This document shows positions 25,674-34,802 of a stretch of 64,000 bases of DNA, in pieces (position 1 is the first letter of the stretch; every line of letters starts with the position of its first letter). The position numbers were made by a program, and so were the translations under genes. The notes below the pieces were generated by a model. The model worked only from the letters and a program-made list of their open reading frames with translations. It was not told the origin of the DNA and ran no database searches. Origin of the DNA: Streptomyces canus (GTDB lineage: Bacteria > Actinomycetota > Actinomycetes > Streptomycetales > Streptomycetaceae); assembly GCF_030815415.1 (NCBI RefSeq), contig NZ_JAUSWW010000001.1, forward strand, positions 372,001 through 436,000. The letters are read 5' to 3'.

Positions 25674-27241
25674 CGGACACCCGCCGTGATCCGCTCGTCG
25701 GGGTGCCGTTCGACCCCGAGCATGTACAGGCCGGTGGCCTCCTCGGTGAGTCCGGCCGGGTCGTCGAAACGGGCGACGAGACGGCCCTCCTTGATCACCA
25801 GCAACCGGTCGGAGAGCGCGAGGAGTTCACCGAGGTCGGCGGAGACCAGCAGCACCGCCGCGCCCGCGTCACGGGCTTCGAGGAGCCGCTCGTACATGAA
25901 GTGCATGGCGCCGATGTCGACGCCCCGCGTGAGCTGCGCGGCCAGCAACAGGCGTGGCCGGGCGGACAGTTCGCGGGCGACGACGACCTTCTGGAGGTTG
26001 CCGCCGGACAGGGCGCCGGCTGCCGCGTCGGGGTGCGGGGCGCGGATCTCGTAACGGCCGATCAGGTCCTCGGCGAGCTCGCGGATGCGACGGGTGCGCA
26101 GGATGCCGCGGCGGGCGACGGGGGGCCGGTCGTGGCGGTCGACGATGAGGTTGTCGGCGAGGGAGCGGTCCAGGGCCGCCCCGTTGGTCAGCCGGTCCTC
26201 GGGTACGTGGGCGACGCCGGCCCGGCGGTGGCCCGCCGCGTCGAGGTGGGTGACGTCGGTGTCGTCCACGGTGACCGATCCGGCGGTGGGGCTGCGCAGT
26301 CCGGCGAGGAGTTCGACCAGTTCGGTCTGGCCGTTGCCCTCGACGCCCGCGAGGCCGACGATCTCACCGGCCGCGATGTCGAGGGACACGCCGTGCACCG
26401 CCGGTCCCGCGAGTGAGCGCACCCGCAGCACGCGCTGCCCGGGCCGCGCCGGGGGCTTTGGTACGTCGAGGGACATCTCCCGGCCGACCATCATGGTCGC
26501 CAGCTGCGCGGGCGTCGCCTCCTCGGTGCGTACGGTGCCGATCACCGACCCGGCGCGCATGACGGTGACCCGGTCACTGATCTCCCGTACCTCCTTGAGC
26601 TTGTGCGAGATGAACAGCACGGTCATGCCCGAGTCACGCAGTCGGCGGACCGCCGTGAACAGGTCGGTGGTCTCCTGGGGGGTGAGCACGGCGGTGGGCT
26701 CGTCGAGGATCAGGATGCGGGCACCGCGGTGGAGGGCCTTGAGGATCTCGGCGCGCTGGCGCATCCCCACGGACACCGTGTCGACCCTGGCCTCCGGGTC
26801 GACGGCGAGTCCCGCCTCCTCGGCGAGTGCGGCGGTGCGTTCGGCGGCGGCCGCTCGGTCAACGCGGCCCGCCGGGCCGGGCTCGACGCCGAGGACGACG
26901 TTCTCGGCGATGGTGAACGACGGGACCAGCATGAGGTTCTGGTGGACCATGCCCACGCCCAGGGCGATGGCGTCCTGCGGTCCGGCGAACCTGACCCGCC
27001 GTCCGTGCACGGCGATGTGCCCGGCCGACGGCTGCTCGAGTCCGTACAGCAGCTTCATCAGGGTGGATTTGCCGGCGCCGTTCTGGCCGACGATCGCCCT
27101 GATCTCGCCGCCGGGGACCACCAGGTCGACGTCGCTGACGGCGCGGGTGCCGTTGGGGTAGGTCTTGCCGAGGCCCACGGCCTCCAGGGCGACGGGGGCC
27201 TTGTCGAGCGTTGCGTCCACGGTCTCGTCGGCTTTCTCCAT
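25670..27241 (-). CDS. Sugar/nucleoside ABC transporter ATPase (tandem domains)
   Basis: About 523 residues with two fused nucleotide-binding domains. Domain 1 has Walker A GQNGAGKST near residue 55, Q-loop, signature VSVGMRQRAEILKAL and Walker B ILILDEPTAVLT. Domain 2 has a degenerate Walker A (GVEGNGQTEL) and signature LSGGNLQKVVVAREL followed by LLLAAQLTRGVDIG. There the usual DEPTRGLD Walker B is altered, so the second site is probably non-hydrolytic, as in relatives such as RbsA/YufO. ATG 27241 (MEKADETVD) is preferred over the ATG at 27295, which would overlap the upstream gene. It energises import of the BMP-bound ligand. Confidence 0.9.
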   Translation of the reverse strand: MEKADETVDATLDKAPVALEAVGLGKTYPNGTRAVSDVDLVVPGGEIRAIVGQNGAGKSTLMKLLYGLEQPSAGHIAVHGRRVRFAGPQDAIALGVGMVHQNLMLVPSFTIAENVVLGVEPGPAGRVDRAAAAERTAALAEEAGLAVDPEARVDTVSVGMRQRAEILKALHRGARILILDEPTAVLTPQETTDLFTAVRRLRDSGMTVLFISHKLKEVREISDRVTVMRAGSVIGTVRTEEATPAQLATMMVGREMSLDVPKPPARPGQRVLRVRSLAGPAVHGVSLDIAAGEIVGLAGVEGNGQTELVELLAGLRSPTAGSVTVDDTDVTHLDAAGHRRAGVAHVPEDRLTNGAALDRSLADNLIVDRHDRPPVARRGILRTRRIRELAEDLIGRYEIRAPHPDAAAGALSGGNLQKVVVARELSARPRLLLAAQLTRGVDIGAMHFMYERLLEARDAGAAVLLVSADLGELLALSDRLLVIKEGRLVARFDDPAGLTEEATGLYMLGVERHPDERITAGVR

Positions 27242-27266
27242 GGGTTCCACCAGCGTTCCTCGGAGG

Positions 27267-28361
27267 TCAGAAGGCCGAAGGGATCTTGACGGCACCGGAC
27301 TTGACCTTCTCGGCCTGCGCCTTGAGCTCGGCGCGCACGGCGGCGGGGACGAGCTTGTCGAAGTTGGCGTTGTCCACGTAGCCCACGCCGTCCTCGGCCA
27401 GGCCTACGGCGGCGGGTTTCCCGTAGGCCAGCGTGCCGGCCTTGTTCGCCTTGGCCGCCAGATAGAGGGCGTTGCCGGCGTTCTTGAGGATCGAGGTAAC
27501 GACCGTCTGCCGCTGGTCGGGGTCGGTCAGCGTCTTGTACTGGTCGGAGTCGACGCCGAAGGCGTACCGCTTCGTTGATACGGCCGACTCGAAGACGCCG
27601 AGGCCCGAGGACCCGGCGACGGGCCACACCAGTTCGGCTCCTTGCCCGTACATCGCCGAGGCGATCTGCTTGCCCTTGGCCGGGTCGCCGAAGGGGTTGT
27701 CGCCGCCGACGTACTGCACGAGGACACCGGAGGAGGGATTCCCGCCCGCCGCCTTGAAGCCTGCCTTGAAGCCGATGACGAAGTCCTCGATGACCGGTAT
27801 CTTCACCCCGCCGATCACGCCCACCTTCCCGTTGCCGGCGCTGCCGGGAAGAGCCTTGGCGGCCACCAGTTTGTCGGCGAGGAATCCCGCAAGATAAGCG
27901 GCCTCGTTCTGCTTGAAGGTGACGGAGTAGACGTTCGCGCACTTGTTGGAACAGCCGCTCTTGCCCGTGTAGTCGACGGATCCGTCGAAAATCCAGAACT
28001 TCTTGTCCGGGTATTCCGGGGCCAGTTTGGAGACGAAGTCGACGGTGTCGACGGTGCCCGCGGCGAGCACATCGTAGTCGTCGCCGGCGGCGGCATCCTC
28101 GAAGCCGGAGGACCACTTGGTGCGGTCGCTGCCCAGCTCGACGACCTTCAGGCTGTAGTCGAGGTCCTTCTCCGTCTTCTTCAGGCCTGCGTACGCCGAG
28201 TCGAAGAAGGAGCGGTCGCCGAGGTTTCCGTTGATGACGAACTTGATTCTCAGCTTTCCGGATTTCCCGGACGAGGCGGAGTCCGTGGCGGTCGAGGCAC
28301 CGCATCCGGCGAGGGTGAGGGAGAGCGCCGCGACGGCCCCCAGAATTCTGATCTTGTTCAT
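27267..28361 (-). CDS. BMP-family nucleoside-binding lipoprotein
   Basis: A 364-residue lipoprotein. Signal peptide MNKIRILGAVAALSLTLAGC has a perfect lipobox (LAGC, Cys-20). The mature part is a PnrA/Med-like periplasmic-binding fold: NLGDRSFFDSAYAGLKKTEKDL, FWIFDGSVDY, VYSVTFKQNEAAYLAGFLADKL, GKVGVIGGVKIPVIEDFVIGFKAGF. This family binds purine nucleosides (PnrA) in several bacteria. An identical LacI-type palindrome to that of the amidohydrolase promoter lies 63 bp upstream of the start. It heads the transporter operon (27267 to 23587) and probably captures the substrate processed by the phosphorylase and deaminase upstream. Confidence 0.9.
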   Translation of the reverse strand: MNKIRILGAVAALSLTLAGCGASTATDSASSGKSGKLRIKFVINGNLGDRSFFDSAYAGLKKTEKDLDYSLKVVELGSDRTKWSSGFEDAAAGDDYDVLAAGTVDTVDFVSKLAPEYPDKKFWIFDGSVDYTGKSGCSNKCANVYSVTFKQNEAAYLAGFLADKLVAAKALPGSAGNGKVGVIGGVKIPVIEDFVIGFKAGFKAAGGNPSSGVLVQYVGGDNPFGDPAKGKQIASAMYGQGAELVWPVAGSSGLGVFESAVSTKRYAFGVDSDQYKTLTDPDQRQTVVTSILKNAGNALYLAAKANKAGTLAYGKPAAVGLAEDGVGYVDNANFDKLVPAAVRAELKAQAEKVKSGAVKIPSAF

Positions 28362-28423
28362 CGTCTGGATTTTCTTTCTCTAGCGGGGACCGGTCTTTGC
28401 CATTGGCCGAAAGCTATGCAATG

Positions 28424-28435
28424 CAAAACGTTTTG
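28424..28435. promoter_or_regulatory. LacI-type operator upstream of the transporter operon
   Basis: Perfect 12-bp palindrome CAAAACGTTTTG with the central CpG typical of LacI/GalR operators, in an unusually AT-rich context. The same 12 bases occur at 32414-32425. It lies between the nucleoside phosphorylase stop and the BMP start and so marks a second regulated promoter. The likely binder is the LacI protein at 29987-31045. Confidence 0.75.
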
Positions 28436-28450
28436 GCTATGGCCGTCGTG

Positions 28451-29167
28451 TTAGGAAATTGTTTCCGCGAGCAGTGCGGTGGCCGCGATGGTGACGGCGC
28501 GGTCGAAGTCCGTCTCGCGCTCGGCCGGCGTGAGCGCCTCCGTGTGGCGCACATGGTCGCTGACCGTCAGCACGGCGAGCGCGTGGCCGCCCTCGGCGGC
28601 GGCGGTCGCGTAGAGGCCCGCGGCCTCCATCTCCACGGCCAGCGTGCCGTGCGCCTCCAGCCGCTCGAACAGCGCCGGGCGCTCCAGGTAGAAGTGGTCG
28701 GTGGTGAACACGGGCCCGACATGGATGTGCCGTCCGGTCCCGGCGGCCCGTGCGGCGGCCGCGGCCAGCCGGAAGGAGGCGGTGTGGCTCAGGTGCACTC
28801 CGTCGATACGGTGGCTGCCCATCGCGGAGTCGGTATGAGCGGCGGTGGCCACGACGACGTCCCGCAGTCCCACCGAGGGGGGTATGCCGCCCGCGGTGCC
28901 CACCCGCGCGATGCTGCGCACGCCGTAGAAACGGAAGAGCTCGGTGGCGTAGATCGTGACGGACGGCATCCCCATGCCGGAGGCCAGGACGGACAGGGGC
29001 ACGCCTCGGTAGGTTCCGGTGTATCCCTGGATGCCGCGCACGTCGGTGACCAGCCGGGCGTCCTGGAGGATCGTTTCGGCGATACGGCGTGCCCGGCGCG
29101 GGTCGCCGGGCATCAGCACGTCCGGCGCGAAGTCGCCGGGGGCGGCCGAGAGGTGGGGGGTGACCAT
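28451..29167 (-). CDS. Purine nucleoside phosphorylase, DeoD-like (PNP/UDP family)
   Basis: A 238-residue protein of the hexameric PNP/UDP-1 family. Visible are the phosphate-binding PGDPRRARRIAETIL near residue 20, the GMGMPSVTIYATEL block, RVGTAGGIPP, and VEMEAAGLYATAA. The last is the ribose/base-binding Met-Glu signature, and it is followed by LTVSDHVRH with the catalytic Asp of DeoD-type enzymes. It cleaves purine (deoxy)nucleosides to base and (deoxy)ribose-1-phosphate in the cytoplasm. ATG 29167 overlaps the stop of the preceding gene (TGATG), so it is coupled. The longer upstream frame is a shadow. Placed between the amidotransferase-like gene and the BMP transporter, it should act on the imported nucleoside. 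Confidence 0.88.
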   Translation of the reverse strand: MVTPHLSAAPGDFAPDVLMPGDPRRARRIAETILQDARLVTDVRGIQGYTGTYRGVPLSVLASGMGMPSVTIYATELFRFYGVRSIARVGTAGGIPPSVGLRDVVVATAAHTDSAMGSHRIDGVHLSHTASFRLAAAAARAAGTGRHIHVGPVFTTDHFYLERPALFERLEAHGTLAVEMEAAGLYATAAAEGGHALAVLTVSDHVRHTEALTPAERETDFDRAVTIAATALLAETIS

Positions 29168-29928
29168 CAGACGTCCTCCCCCACCGGGGCCTGCGCCAGC
29201 CAGCGGACCAGCCGGTCCCACAGTTCGGGGTAGCCCTTCCAGTCCAGGAACGCGGGCGGGGCCCAGTGCGGCGCCAGGTCGGAGGTGAAGGCCGCCGACC
29301 TTCCCTCCCCGTAGCCGCCCACGGCCAGCAACGGATGGCCGGCGCACTCGACGAGGAGCTCCGCCCCGTCCCGTACCGTCACCTCGTTGAGGCCGAGCAG
29401 ATCCGGCCAGGTCCCGTCCAGCCCATCCACCACCTGGTGCCGGGCGACGACCCGCGGTGGGGCCCCGGCGGGGAGCTCCACCCGGTCGTCCCGGTCGTGC
29501 AGACCGACCGGGAGTGCGGCCGCCAGCGGCGTTCGCCCCCAACGGGCCTTGGCGTCGATGCCGGTGAAGGTGAGATAGCCGCCCACCATCAACAGGCCGC
29601 CGCCGCGCTCGACGTAGGCCCGCAGCAGTTCCGTCCGGTCCGGCGTGGGCACCGAGCGGGCGAAGGTCGCCGGCGTGATCTGGAAACTGTTGGCCCCGAC
29701 GTCGCTGATCACCACGACGTCGTAGGGCTCCAGTCCCTCGGCCGTGGCGGGCAGCCTGTTCGGTATCTCGTGCGCCGGAACGTACGTCACCGTGTGGCCG
29801 CGGTCGCGCAGCGAGTCGAGGAAGACCTGGGCGCCCTCGACGTACTCGGAGGTGAAGAAGGAGTCGAACCCCTTCTGATGGACGGAGTGGATGAACCAGG
29901 ACTCACCCACGACGAGGACATGGGGCAT
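29167..29928 (-). CDS. Class I glutamine amidotransferase-like protein (DUF1355/STM3548 type)
   Basis: A 253-residue protein beginning MPHVLVVGESWFIHSVHQKGFDSFFTSEYVEGA. This matches the STM3548-like family of GATase1-fold proteins, in which VVISDVGANSF and GGGLLMVGGYLTFTG replace the usual Cys-containing nucleophile elbow. No Cys sits at the elbow, so amidotransferase activity is doubtful. Relatives are often found with sugar or nucleoside catabolic genes and are uncharacterised. It lies 58 bp downstream of the LacI gene and is coupled to the phosphorylase gene. Confidence 0.8.
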   Translation of the reverse strand: MPHVLVVGESWFIHSVHQKGFDSFFTSEYVEGAQVFLDSLRDRGHTVTYVPAHEIPNRLPATAEGLEPYDVVVISDVGANSFQITPATFARSVPTPDRTELLRAYVERGGGLLMVGGYLTFTGIDAKARWGRTPLAAALPVGLHDRDDRVELPAGAPPRVVARHQVVDGLDGTWPDLLGLNEVTVRDGAELLVECAGHPLLAVGGYGEGRSAAFTSDLAPHWAPPAFLDWKGYPELWDRLVRWLAQAPVGEDV

Positions 29929-29986
29929 CGCGGAACGACCTTTCAGGTGATGTGTGGTGCGTGGTGGTGGGGCGGCGGTGCCCTGT

Positions 29987-31045
29987 TCAGCGGGGCGGGC
30001 GCACGGGCGCCGTACTGGCGCGGACCTTCAGCCGGACCGGCAGGATGTGCCGGGAGGCGGGGGGCACCTCGTCCCGGTGGACGTAGCTCAGCAGCTGGGC
30101 GCCGGCCGTGCGGCCGACGTCGTAGGCGGGCTGGTGGACGGTGGTGAGGCGGGGGTGGACACGGGAGGCGATCATGATGTCGTCGAAGCCGGCCACCGAG
30201 ACGTCGTCGGGGACGCGCAGGCCGGCGTCCTCGAGGGCGGCGATAGCGCCGAGCGCCATCAGGTCGTTGGCGGCGAACACCGCGGTGAAGTGACGTGGGC
30301 CGCCGTCCTCCAGGGCCGCGGCGACCAGGTGGTAGCCGGACCGCTCGACGAAGGCGCCCTCGACCTCGGTGACTCCCGCGTCGCCGAACGCCTCCCGGAA
30401 ACCGGCGATCCGTTCCAGGCTGCTGACCAGGTCCGTCGGGCCGCTGATCGCCAGCACCCGGCGGTGGCCCAGCTCCCTCAGGTGCTGTCCGATCAGTCGG
30501 CCTCCCGCACGGTGGTCGGCGGTGACCAGGATGGTCTGCTCCAGCAGACCGGGGACGACCTCGTCGGCCAGGGCGATGGGGAACCGCCCGAGCAGCGACG
30601 CGAGCCGGCCCCGGGAGGGCGGCGATCCCGAGGCGTACACCATGCCGTCGATGAACCGGCCGCGCAGCAGTTCCAGATAGCGGTCCTCGCGGTCGGGGTC
30701 GAACTCGGTGTTGCACAGGATGACCCCGTAGCCCAGGTCGTGGGCGGCGTCCTCGACGCCCTTGGCGAGCTCGGCGAAGAACTGGTTGGTGATGTCGGGC
30801 ACCAGCAGTCCTATGACGTTGGTCGAACCGGCCTGGAGGTTGCGGGCCGTGGAGGCCGGGACGTAGCCCAGCCGGCTGACGACCGAGCGGACCCGCTCGG
30901 CGGTCTCCTCCGCGACCGGCCGGTTGCCGCTCAGCACGTGCGACACGGTGGTCGGGCTCACCCGGGCGGCGGCGGCCACGTCCTTGATCGACGCGGGCCG
31001 CCGCAATCGGCGGCGCCCCCCGTCCTCGTCCTGCTCACGGGTCAT
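29987..31045 (-). CDS. LacI family transcriptional regulator of the nucleoside island
   Basis: A 352-residue LacI/GalR protein. The N-terminal HTH is [34 protein letters not shown] with the hinge [17 protein letters not shown]. The periplasmic-binding-like effector domain runs from about residue 75 ([25 protein letters not shown]) to the C-terminus. Its ATG overlaps the end of the amidohydrolase gene by 11 bp, so they share an mRNA. Two identical palindromes, one before the amidohydrolase and one before the BMP gene, are the obvious operators. This gives autoregulation plus control of the transporter. The effector is probably a purine nucleoside or base. Confidence 0.9.
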   Translation of the reverse strand: MTREQDEDGGRRRLRRPASIKDVAAAARVSPTTVSHVLSGNRPVAEETAERVRSVVSRLGYVPASTARNLQAGSTNVIGLLVPDITNQFFAELAKGVEDAAHDLGYGVILCNTEFDPDREDRYLELLRGRFIDGMVYASGSPPSRGRLASLLGRFPIALADEVVPGLLEQTILVTADHRAGGRLIGQHLRELGHRRVLAISGPTDLVSSLERIAGFREAFGDAGVTEVEGAFVERSGYHLVAAALEDGGPRHFTAVFAANDLMALGAIAALEDAGLRVPDDVSVAGFDDIMIASRVHPRLTTVHQPAYDVGRTAGAQLLSYVHRDEVPPASRHILPVRLKVRASTAPVRPPR

Positions 31046-32378
31046 AGTGCTGCACCGCCCTGCCGTGCGAGGTGTCGAGGAGGGCGGGCACGCGTGTCTC
31101 GATCTCGGTCAGGAGCCCCGGCAGGTCCACGGTCAGCAGCCGGCCGTCGCGCACGACGACCCGTCCGTCGACCACGACCGTGCGCACATCGCTCGCCCGC
31201 ACGCTGTAGACCAGGGCCGCCACCGGGTCGTGCACCGGCCGGCAGTGCACTCCGCCGAGGTCGACCAGCACGATGTCCGCGGCCCGGCCCGGCTCCAGCG
31301 CGCCGATCCGGTCCCCGAGCCCGAGCGCCCTGGCCCCGCCGCGCGTGGCCAGCCGGACCGTGTCGGAGACCGTCATCCAGGTGGCGTTCCGCTCGGCCTG
31401 CTTCTGGGTCAGCGCGACCAGCCGCATCGCCTCCCACACGTCCAGCGTGTTGTGCCCGGCCGCCCCGTCCGTCCCGGCCCCGACGGCGACACCGGCGTCC
31501 AGCAGACTCCGTACCGGAGTGAGCGGATGCAGGGCGTGCTTCAGATACACCTTGGGGCAGCAGGCCACGCCCGTACGGTCCCGGTGTGCCGCCAGCGTCG
31601 GCAGGTCGTCCGGGACGATGCCGCAGCCGTGCGCGATCAGCGCGCCCGCGTCCAGCACACCGGTCCGCTCCAGCACCGTGATCGGCGTGATGCCACGCCT
31701 CGCCAGGCTCGACTCGGTCTGCTCCAGGTGTTCGGCGGCGTGGAGGTGGATCCGTAGGCCCAGGTCCCGGGCCAGCTCCGCGACCCGGACCAGATCCGCG
31801 TCCTCGACGGTGTACGGCGCGTGCGGGCCCAGCGACGCGGTGACCCGCCCGTCGCCGGCGCCGTGCAGGGCGGCGGCGGTCCCGGCGCTCTCCTCCAGGG
31901 CCGCGCGGCCCTGACTGCTGAAGTAGGTCGGCGCGATGTCGGCCCGGATACCGGTCCGTACGACGGCGGCGGCGATCCGCTCGGCGTGGAAGTAGTGTTC
32001 GGCGAACGTGGTCACCCCGCTGAGCAGCATCTCCGCACAGGCCAGCTCCGCGCCGAGGCCGATGTCGGCGGGGGTGAGGTTGACCTCCATGGGCCATACC
32101 CGCTCGTTGAACCAGGCTTCGACACTCACGTCCTCGGCGGCGCCGCGCATCAGTGTCATCGGGCCGTGTGTGTGGGCGTTCACCAGCCCGGGTACGGCGA
32201 TCAGTCCCGTGCCGTCCACAGTCTCCGCTCCGGCTGCCTGCGGCCCGGAGCCCGCCGGGCCCAGCCAGGCGATCACTCCGTCCTCGACCAGGATGTCCTG
32301 GTCGGTCTCCACTCGGCAGGGGCCCTGCTCGGGCACCAGAAGCACCGAGCAGGATGTCACGATCAGTCGGCGCGTCAT
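31035..32378 (-). CDS. Amidohydrolase / purine (nucleoside) deaminase, SsnA/MtaD-like
   Basis: A 447-residue metal-dependent amidohydrolase. The metal-binding motif is in PGLVNAHTHGPMTLMRG. Other conserved elements are the HLHAAEHLEQTESSL stretch with the third His, the general His in LIAHGCGI and the catalytic Asp in GAGTDGAAGHNTLDVWEAMR. This pattern is shared by MTA/SAH deaminases, 5'-deoxyadenosine deaminase, guanine and 8-oxoguanine deaminases, so it probably removes an amino group from a purine. ATG 32378 follows the CAAAACGTTTTG operator by 35 bp. It leads the operon with the LacI gene, GAT-like gene and phosphorylase: deaminate, then phosphorolyse. Confidence 0.85.
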   Translation of the reverse strand: MTRRLIVTSCSVLLVPEQGPCRVETDQDILVEDGVIAWLGPAGSGPQAAGAETVDGTGLIAVPGLVNAHTHGPMTLMRGAAEDVSVEAWFNERVWPMEVNLTPADIGLGAELACAEMLLSGVTTFAEHYFHAERIAAAVVRTGIRADIAPTYFSSQGRAALEESAGTAAALHGAGDGRVTASLGPHAPYTVEDADLVRVAELARDLGLRIHLHAAEHLEQTESSLARRGITPITVLERTGVLDAGALIAHGCGIVPDDLPTLAAHRDRTGVACCPKVYLKHALHPLTPVRSLLDAGVAVGAGTDGAAGHNTLDVWEAMRLVALTQKQAERNATWMTVSDTVRLATRGGARALGLGDRIGALEPGRAADIVLVDLGGVHCRPVHDPVAALVYSVRASDVRTVVVDGRVVVRDGRLLTVDLPGLLTEIETRVPALLDTSHGRAVQHYDP

Positions 32379-32413
32379 GTGGATCCTTCCGTTCGAACCG
32401 GACGTTAAGGATC

Positions 32414-32425
32414 CAAAACGTTTTG
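32414..32425. promoter_or_regulatory. LacI-type operator upstream of the amidohydrolase
   Basis: Perfect palindrome CAAAACGTTTTG, identical to 28424-28435; even the next base pair is mirrored (C...G swaps). It lies 36 bp before the amidohydrolase start. This is the second site of the putative regulon of the LacI protein. Confidence 0.75.
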
Positions 32426-32524
32426 CACAACCCCTGGTCATGCCGGGTCCCTCAGCCTGCGGGCAGCTCTCGGGAACGGTGCGGCGTGGCGCGGTGCGCC
32501 GCCGTGGGGGCCGAAACCGCGGCT

Positions 32525-33994
32525 TCAGTCCGCGTCGGCGACGACCGAACCGACGCGTTCGGCCAGGGTCGGGTCGCGGCGGACCAGGAGGGCCGCGTAG
32601 CCGACGGCGGCGAGCAGGGCGGCCAGCGCCGCGTAGGGGAACCAGTTGTACGGTCCGGGCTGGCCCGGCTTGGCGAGGTAGTACAGCGGGACCAGGATGG
32701 CCAGGGTGCCGAGCGCGGGCAGCACCAGGTGCCGGACCAGCCGGAACTCCTGCGGCCGGTACCTGCGGTAGTACAGCGGCAGGGCGATGTTGGAGGCGAG
32801 GTAGACCAGCAGGATCAGGATGGTGCCGAGGGTCGAGGACTCGGTGAAGAAGACCACCGGGTTCATCGAGCCGCCGGCTGACCCCAGCAGGTGGCCCAGC
32901 CCCCATCCGCCGATGATCAGCAGAGCGGTCGCGGCGAAGGTGATGATCGCGTTGTTCGGTGTGCGGCGGGTGGGGTGTACGTAGCCGAAGAAGGACGGGA
33001 GCAGTCCCTCGCGTCCGGCGTTGAACACCAGGCGGGCCTGGGAGTTGATGCCGGCGATCAGCACGCCGAGCGTGGAGGTCAGACCGCCCAGATAGGTGAG
33101 GAACGCCAGCGCGCCGAGGGTGTGTTGGGCCACCTCGACGAAAGGGATCGGAGAGGCGCCGAGTCTGGTCACGTCGTAGCCGAAGCCGGTCACCGTGGCG
33201 TAGGCGAAGAGAACGTAACTCACCGTCATGATCGCGATGGAGGAGAACACCGCGCGGCCGACGTTGCGCCGCGGATTCTCCGTCTCCTCGGCGAGCGCGG
33301 CCGAGTTCTCCCAGCCGACGAACAGGTACACCGCCAGCGGGAAACCCGCCGCCAGCCCCTTGAAGCCGTGGCTGATGTGGCTGGGCAGGAACGGATCGAG
33401 GGAAAGACCGCCGCGGTGTTCCACCAGCGCCGCGACCGAGACGACGACCAGGACCAGCATTTCCACGCCGAAGAAGTAGCCGGCCCACTTGGTGGAGACC
33501 ACCACCCCGCGCAGCATCAACCCCACGGCCAGCCCGGTGAGCAGCAGCGTCCAGATGATCCACGGCAGGTCCACGCCGGTGTAGTGGTACAGGGTGATCT
33601 GCACGAACCCGCCGGAGATGGCGATGACGGAGGCCATCGCGATGATGTAGCCCAGCCCCGCCAGCAGCGCGGTGGTCACCGCGCTGACCGGCCCGAAGGT
33701 CTTGCCCACGAAGGTGGTGAAACTGCCCGCCGAGGGATGCGCCCGGGAGAACTCCGCCAGCGTGTTGCCGAGCAGTGCGACCGCGATGCCCGCGGCGACG
33801 ATGGTCAGGGGTGACGCCACGCCCGCGGTGGTGGACAGGAAGGCGAAACCGAAGAAGAAGCTCATGGCCGGGCCGACGTTGGCCATCGTGGCGGCGGCGA
33901 TGTCGGCCATGCCGAGGACGCTGCCGCGCAGCCGCTGCGGCGCGCCGCTGACGGGGCCCGGCGGGGACAGCGGGCCTGCTCCGGGGTCGGGCAT
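32525..33994 (-). CDS. APC superfamily amino-acid/amine permease
   Basis: A 489-residue permease with about 12 to 14 helices. The first helices carry GSVLGMADIAAATMANVGPAMSFFFGFAF and later ones GFPLAVYLFVGWENSAALAEETENPRRNVGRAVF, the conserved helix 6 region of APC transporters in which the SAALAEE motif follows. It imports an amino acid or polyamine with cations; the substrate is not determinable. It lies between the nucleoside island and the GntR regulator, 73 bp from the latter's stop, and is probably controlled by it. No LacI-like operator precedes it. Confidence 0.85.
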   Translation of the reverse strand: MPDPGAGPLSPPGPVSGAPQRLRGSVLGMADIAAATMANVGPAMSFFFGFAFLSTTAGVASPLTIVAAGIAVALLGNTLAEFSRAHPSAGSFTTFVGKTFGPVSAVTTALLAGLGYIIAMASVIAISGGFVQITLYHYTGVDLPWIIWTLLLTGLAVGLMLRGVVVSTKWAGYFFGVEMLVLVVVSVAALVEHRGGLSLDPFLPSHISHGFKGLAAGFPLAVYLFVGWENSAALAEETENPRRNVGRAVFSSIAIMTVSYVLFAYATVTGFGYDVTRLGASPIPFVEVAQHTLGALAFLTYLGGLTSTLGVLIAGINSQARLVFNAGREGLLPSFFGYVHPTRRTPNNAIITFAATALLIIGGWGLGHLLGSAGGSMNPVVFFTESSTLGTILILLVYLASNIALPLYYRRYRPQEFRLVRHLVLPALGTLAILVPLYYLAKPGQPGPYNWFPYAALAALLAAVGYAALLVRRDPTLAERVGSVVADAD

Positions 33995-34067
33995 GGCGCA
34001 ACTCCTTGTGCGGTGGTGGCCTGATGGGTGCGCGGGGTCTCGATCGTCGGGCCGGCACCACCGGGCG

Positions 34068-34802
34068 TCAGCGGTGTCGGGAACGCTGGTGTGCCTTCAC
34101 TGCCTGCACGGCCGGATCGGTCGCACCCCGGCCCAGTTCGGCGAGCAGTTCGGCGTGGCAGTGGTTCTGCGCCCGTACCACCGCGGGGTCCGGCGCGGGC
34201 AGCAGCAGGCAGAGCCGGCCGAGCAGATCGGCGGCGAACTCGCGCATTCCGACACCACCGAGCGTCTCCGCGAGGTCCAGGTGGAAGCGGGCCTCCAACT
34301 CGGCCAGGCGTGCCGGGTCTTCGGTCAGTTCCATCTCCTCGACCAGCGCCCCGAGCCCCTCCAGTCGTTCGGCCGGGACCTCTCCCGAACTGTGCGCCAC
34401 GAGGCCGCATTCGAGCAGCAGATGGAAGGCGTCCAGCGAAGCGGCCTCCTCGGCGTCGTGCATGACGGCGACGACGGTGTCCCAGTCCTGTGCGACGAAG
34501 GTTCCGCCCGCCCGTCCGCGTCGGCGGTCGAGCAGGCCGTCCTGGCACATGCCCTCCAGCGCGCGGCGGACGGTGATCTCGCTGATCCCCAGTTCCTCGG
34601 CGAGGACCCCGGCATCGGGGAGCCGGTCTCCTGGCTGCACGGAGCGCAGGCGCACCCGCAGCGCGATTCTCGACCGGACGAGGTCGGATCCGCTCTGGCC
34701 CCCGCCGGGCAGCGCGCGGGCGTGTCCCACGCCGGTGACCGACGTCGTCCGGGCCGGGCCTGGCTGGTTGTAAGGCCCGAACTTGCCCGCTGCATTCACC
34801 AC
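34068..34802 (-). CDS. GntR family regulator (FadR/FCD-like)
   Basis: A 244-residue protein. After a ~45-residue N-terminal stretch comes a winged helix of GntR type (LRSVQPGDRLPDAGVLAEELGISEITVRRALEGMCQDGLLDRRRGRAGGTFVA). A helical FCD-like effector domain follows with an ARFHLDLAETLGG block and a late NHCHAELL stretch. These supply the usual metal-binding Asp/His residues of FCD regulators. The position directly upstream of the APC permease on the same strand suggests it regulates that transporter. The GTG start at 34802 is the longest option. Confidence 0.8.
   Translation of the reverse strand: MVNAAGKFGPYNQPGPARTTSVTGVGHARALPGGGQSGSDLVRSRIALRVRLRSVQPGDRLPDAGVLAEELGISEITVRRALEGMCQDGLLDRRRGRAGGTFVAQDWDTVVAVMHDAEEAASLDAFHLLLECGLVAHSSGEVPAERLEGLGALVEEMELTEDPARLAELEARFHLDLAETLGGVGMREFAADLLGRLCLLLPAPDPAVVRAQNHCHAELLAELGRGATDPAVQAVKAHQRSRHR

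Noticed and set aside
23587..25680. 697-codon minus-strand frame over both permeases
   Set aside because: The first half is a shadow of permease 1; permease 2 starts at ATG 24540 with a stop-start overlap.
31035..34061. 1008-codon minus-strand frame spanning amidohydrolase and APC permease
   Set aside because: Only the last 447 codons are the amidohydrolase; the upstream part is out of frame with the permease and contains no domain. ATG 32378 is the real start.
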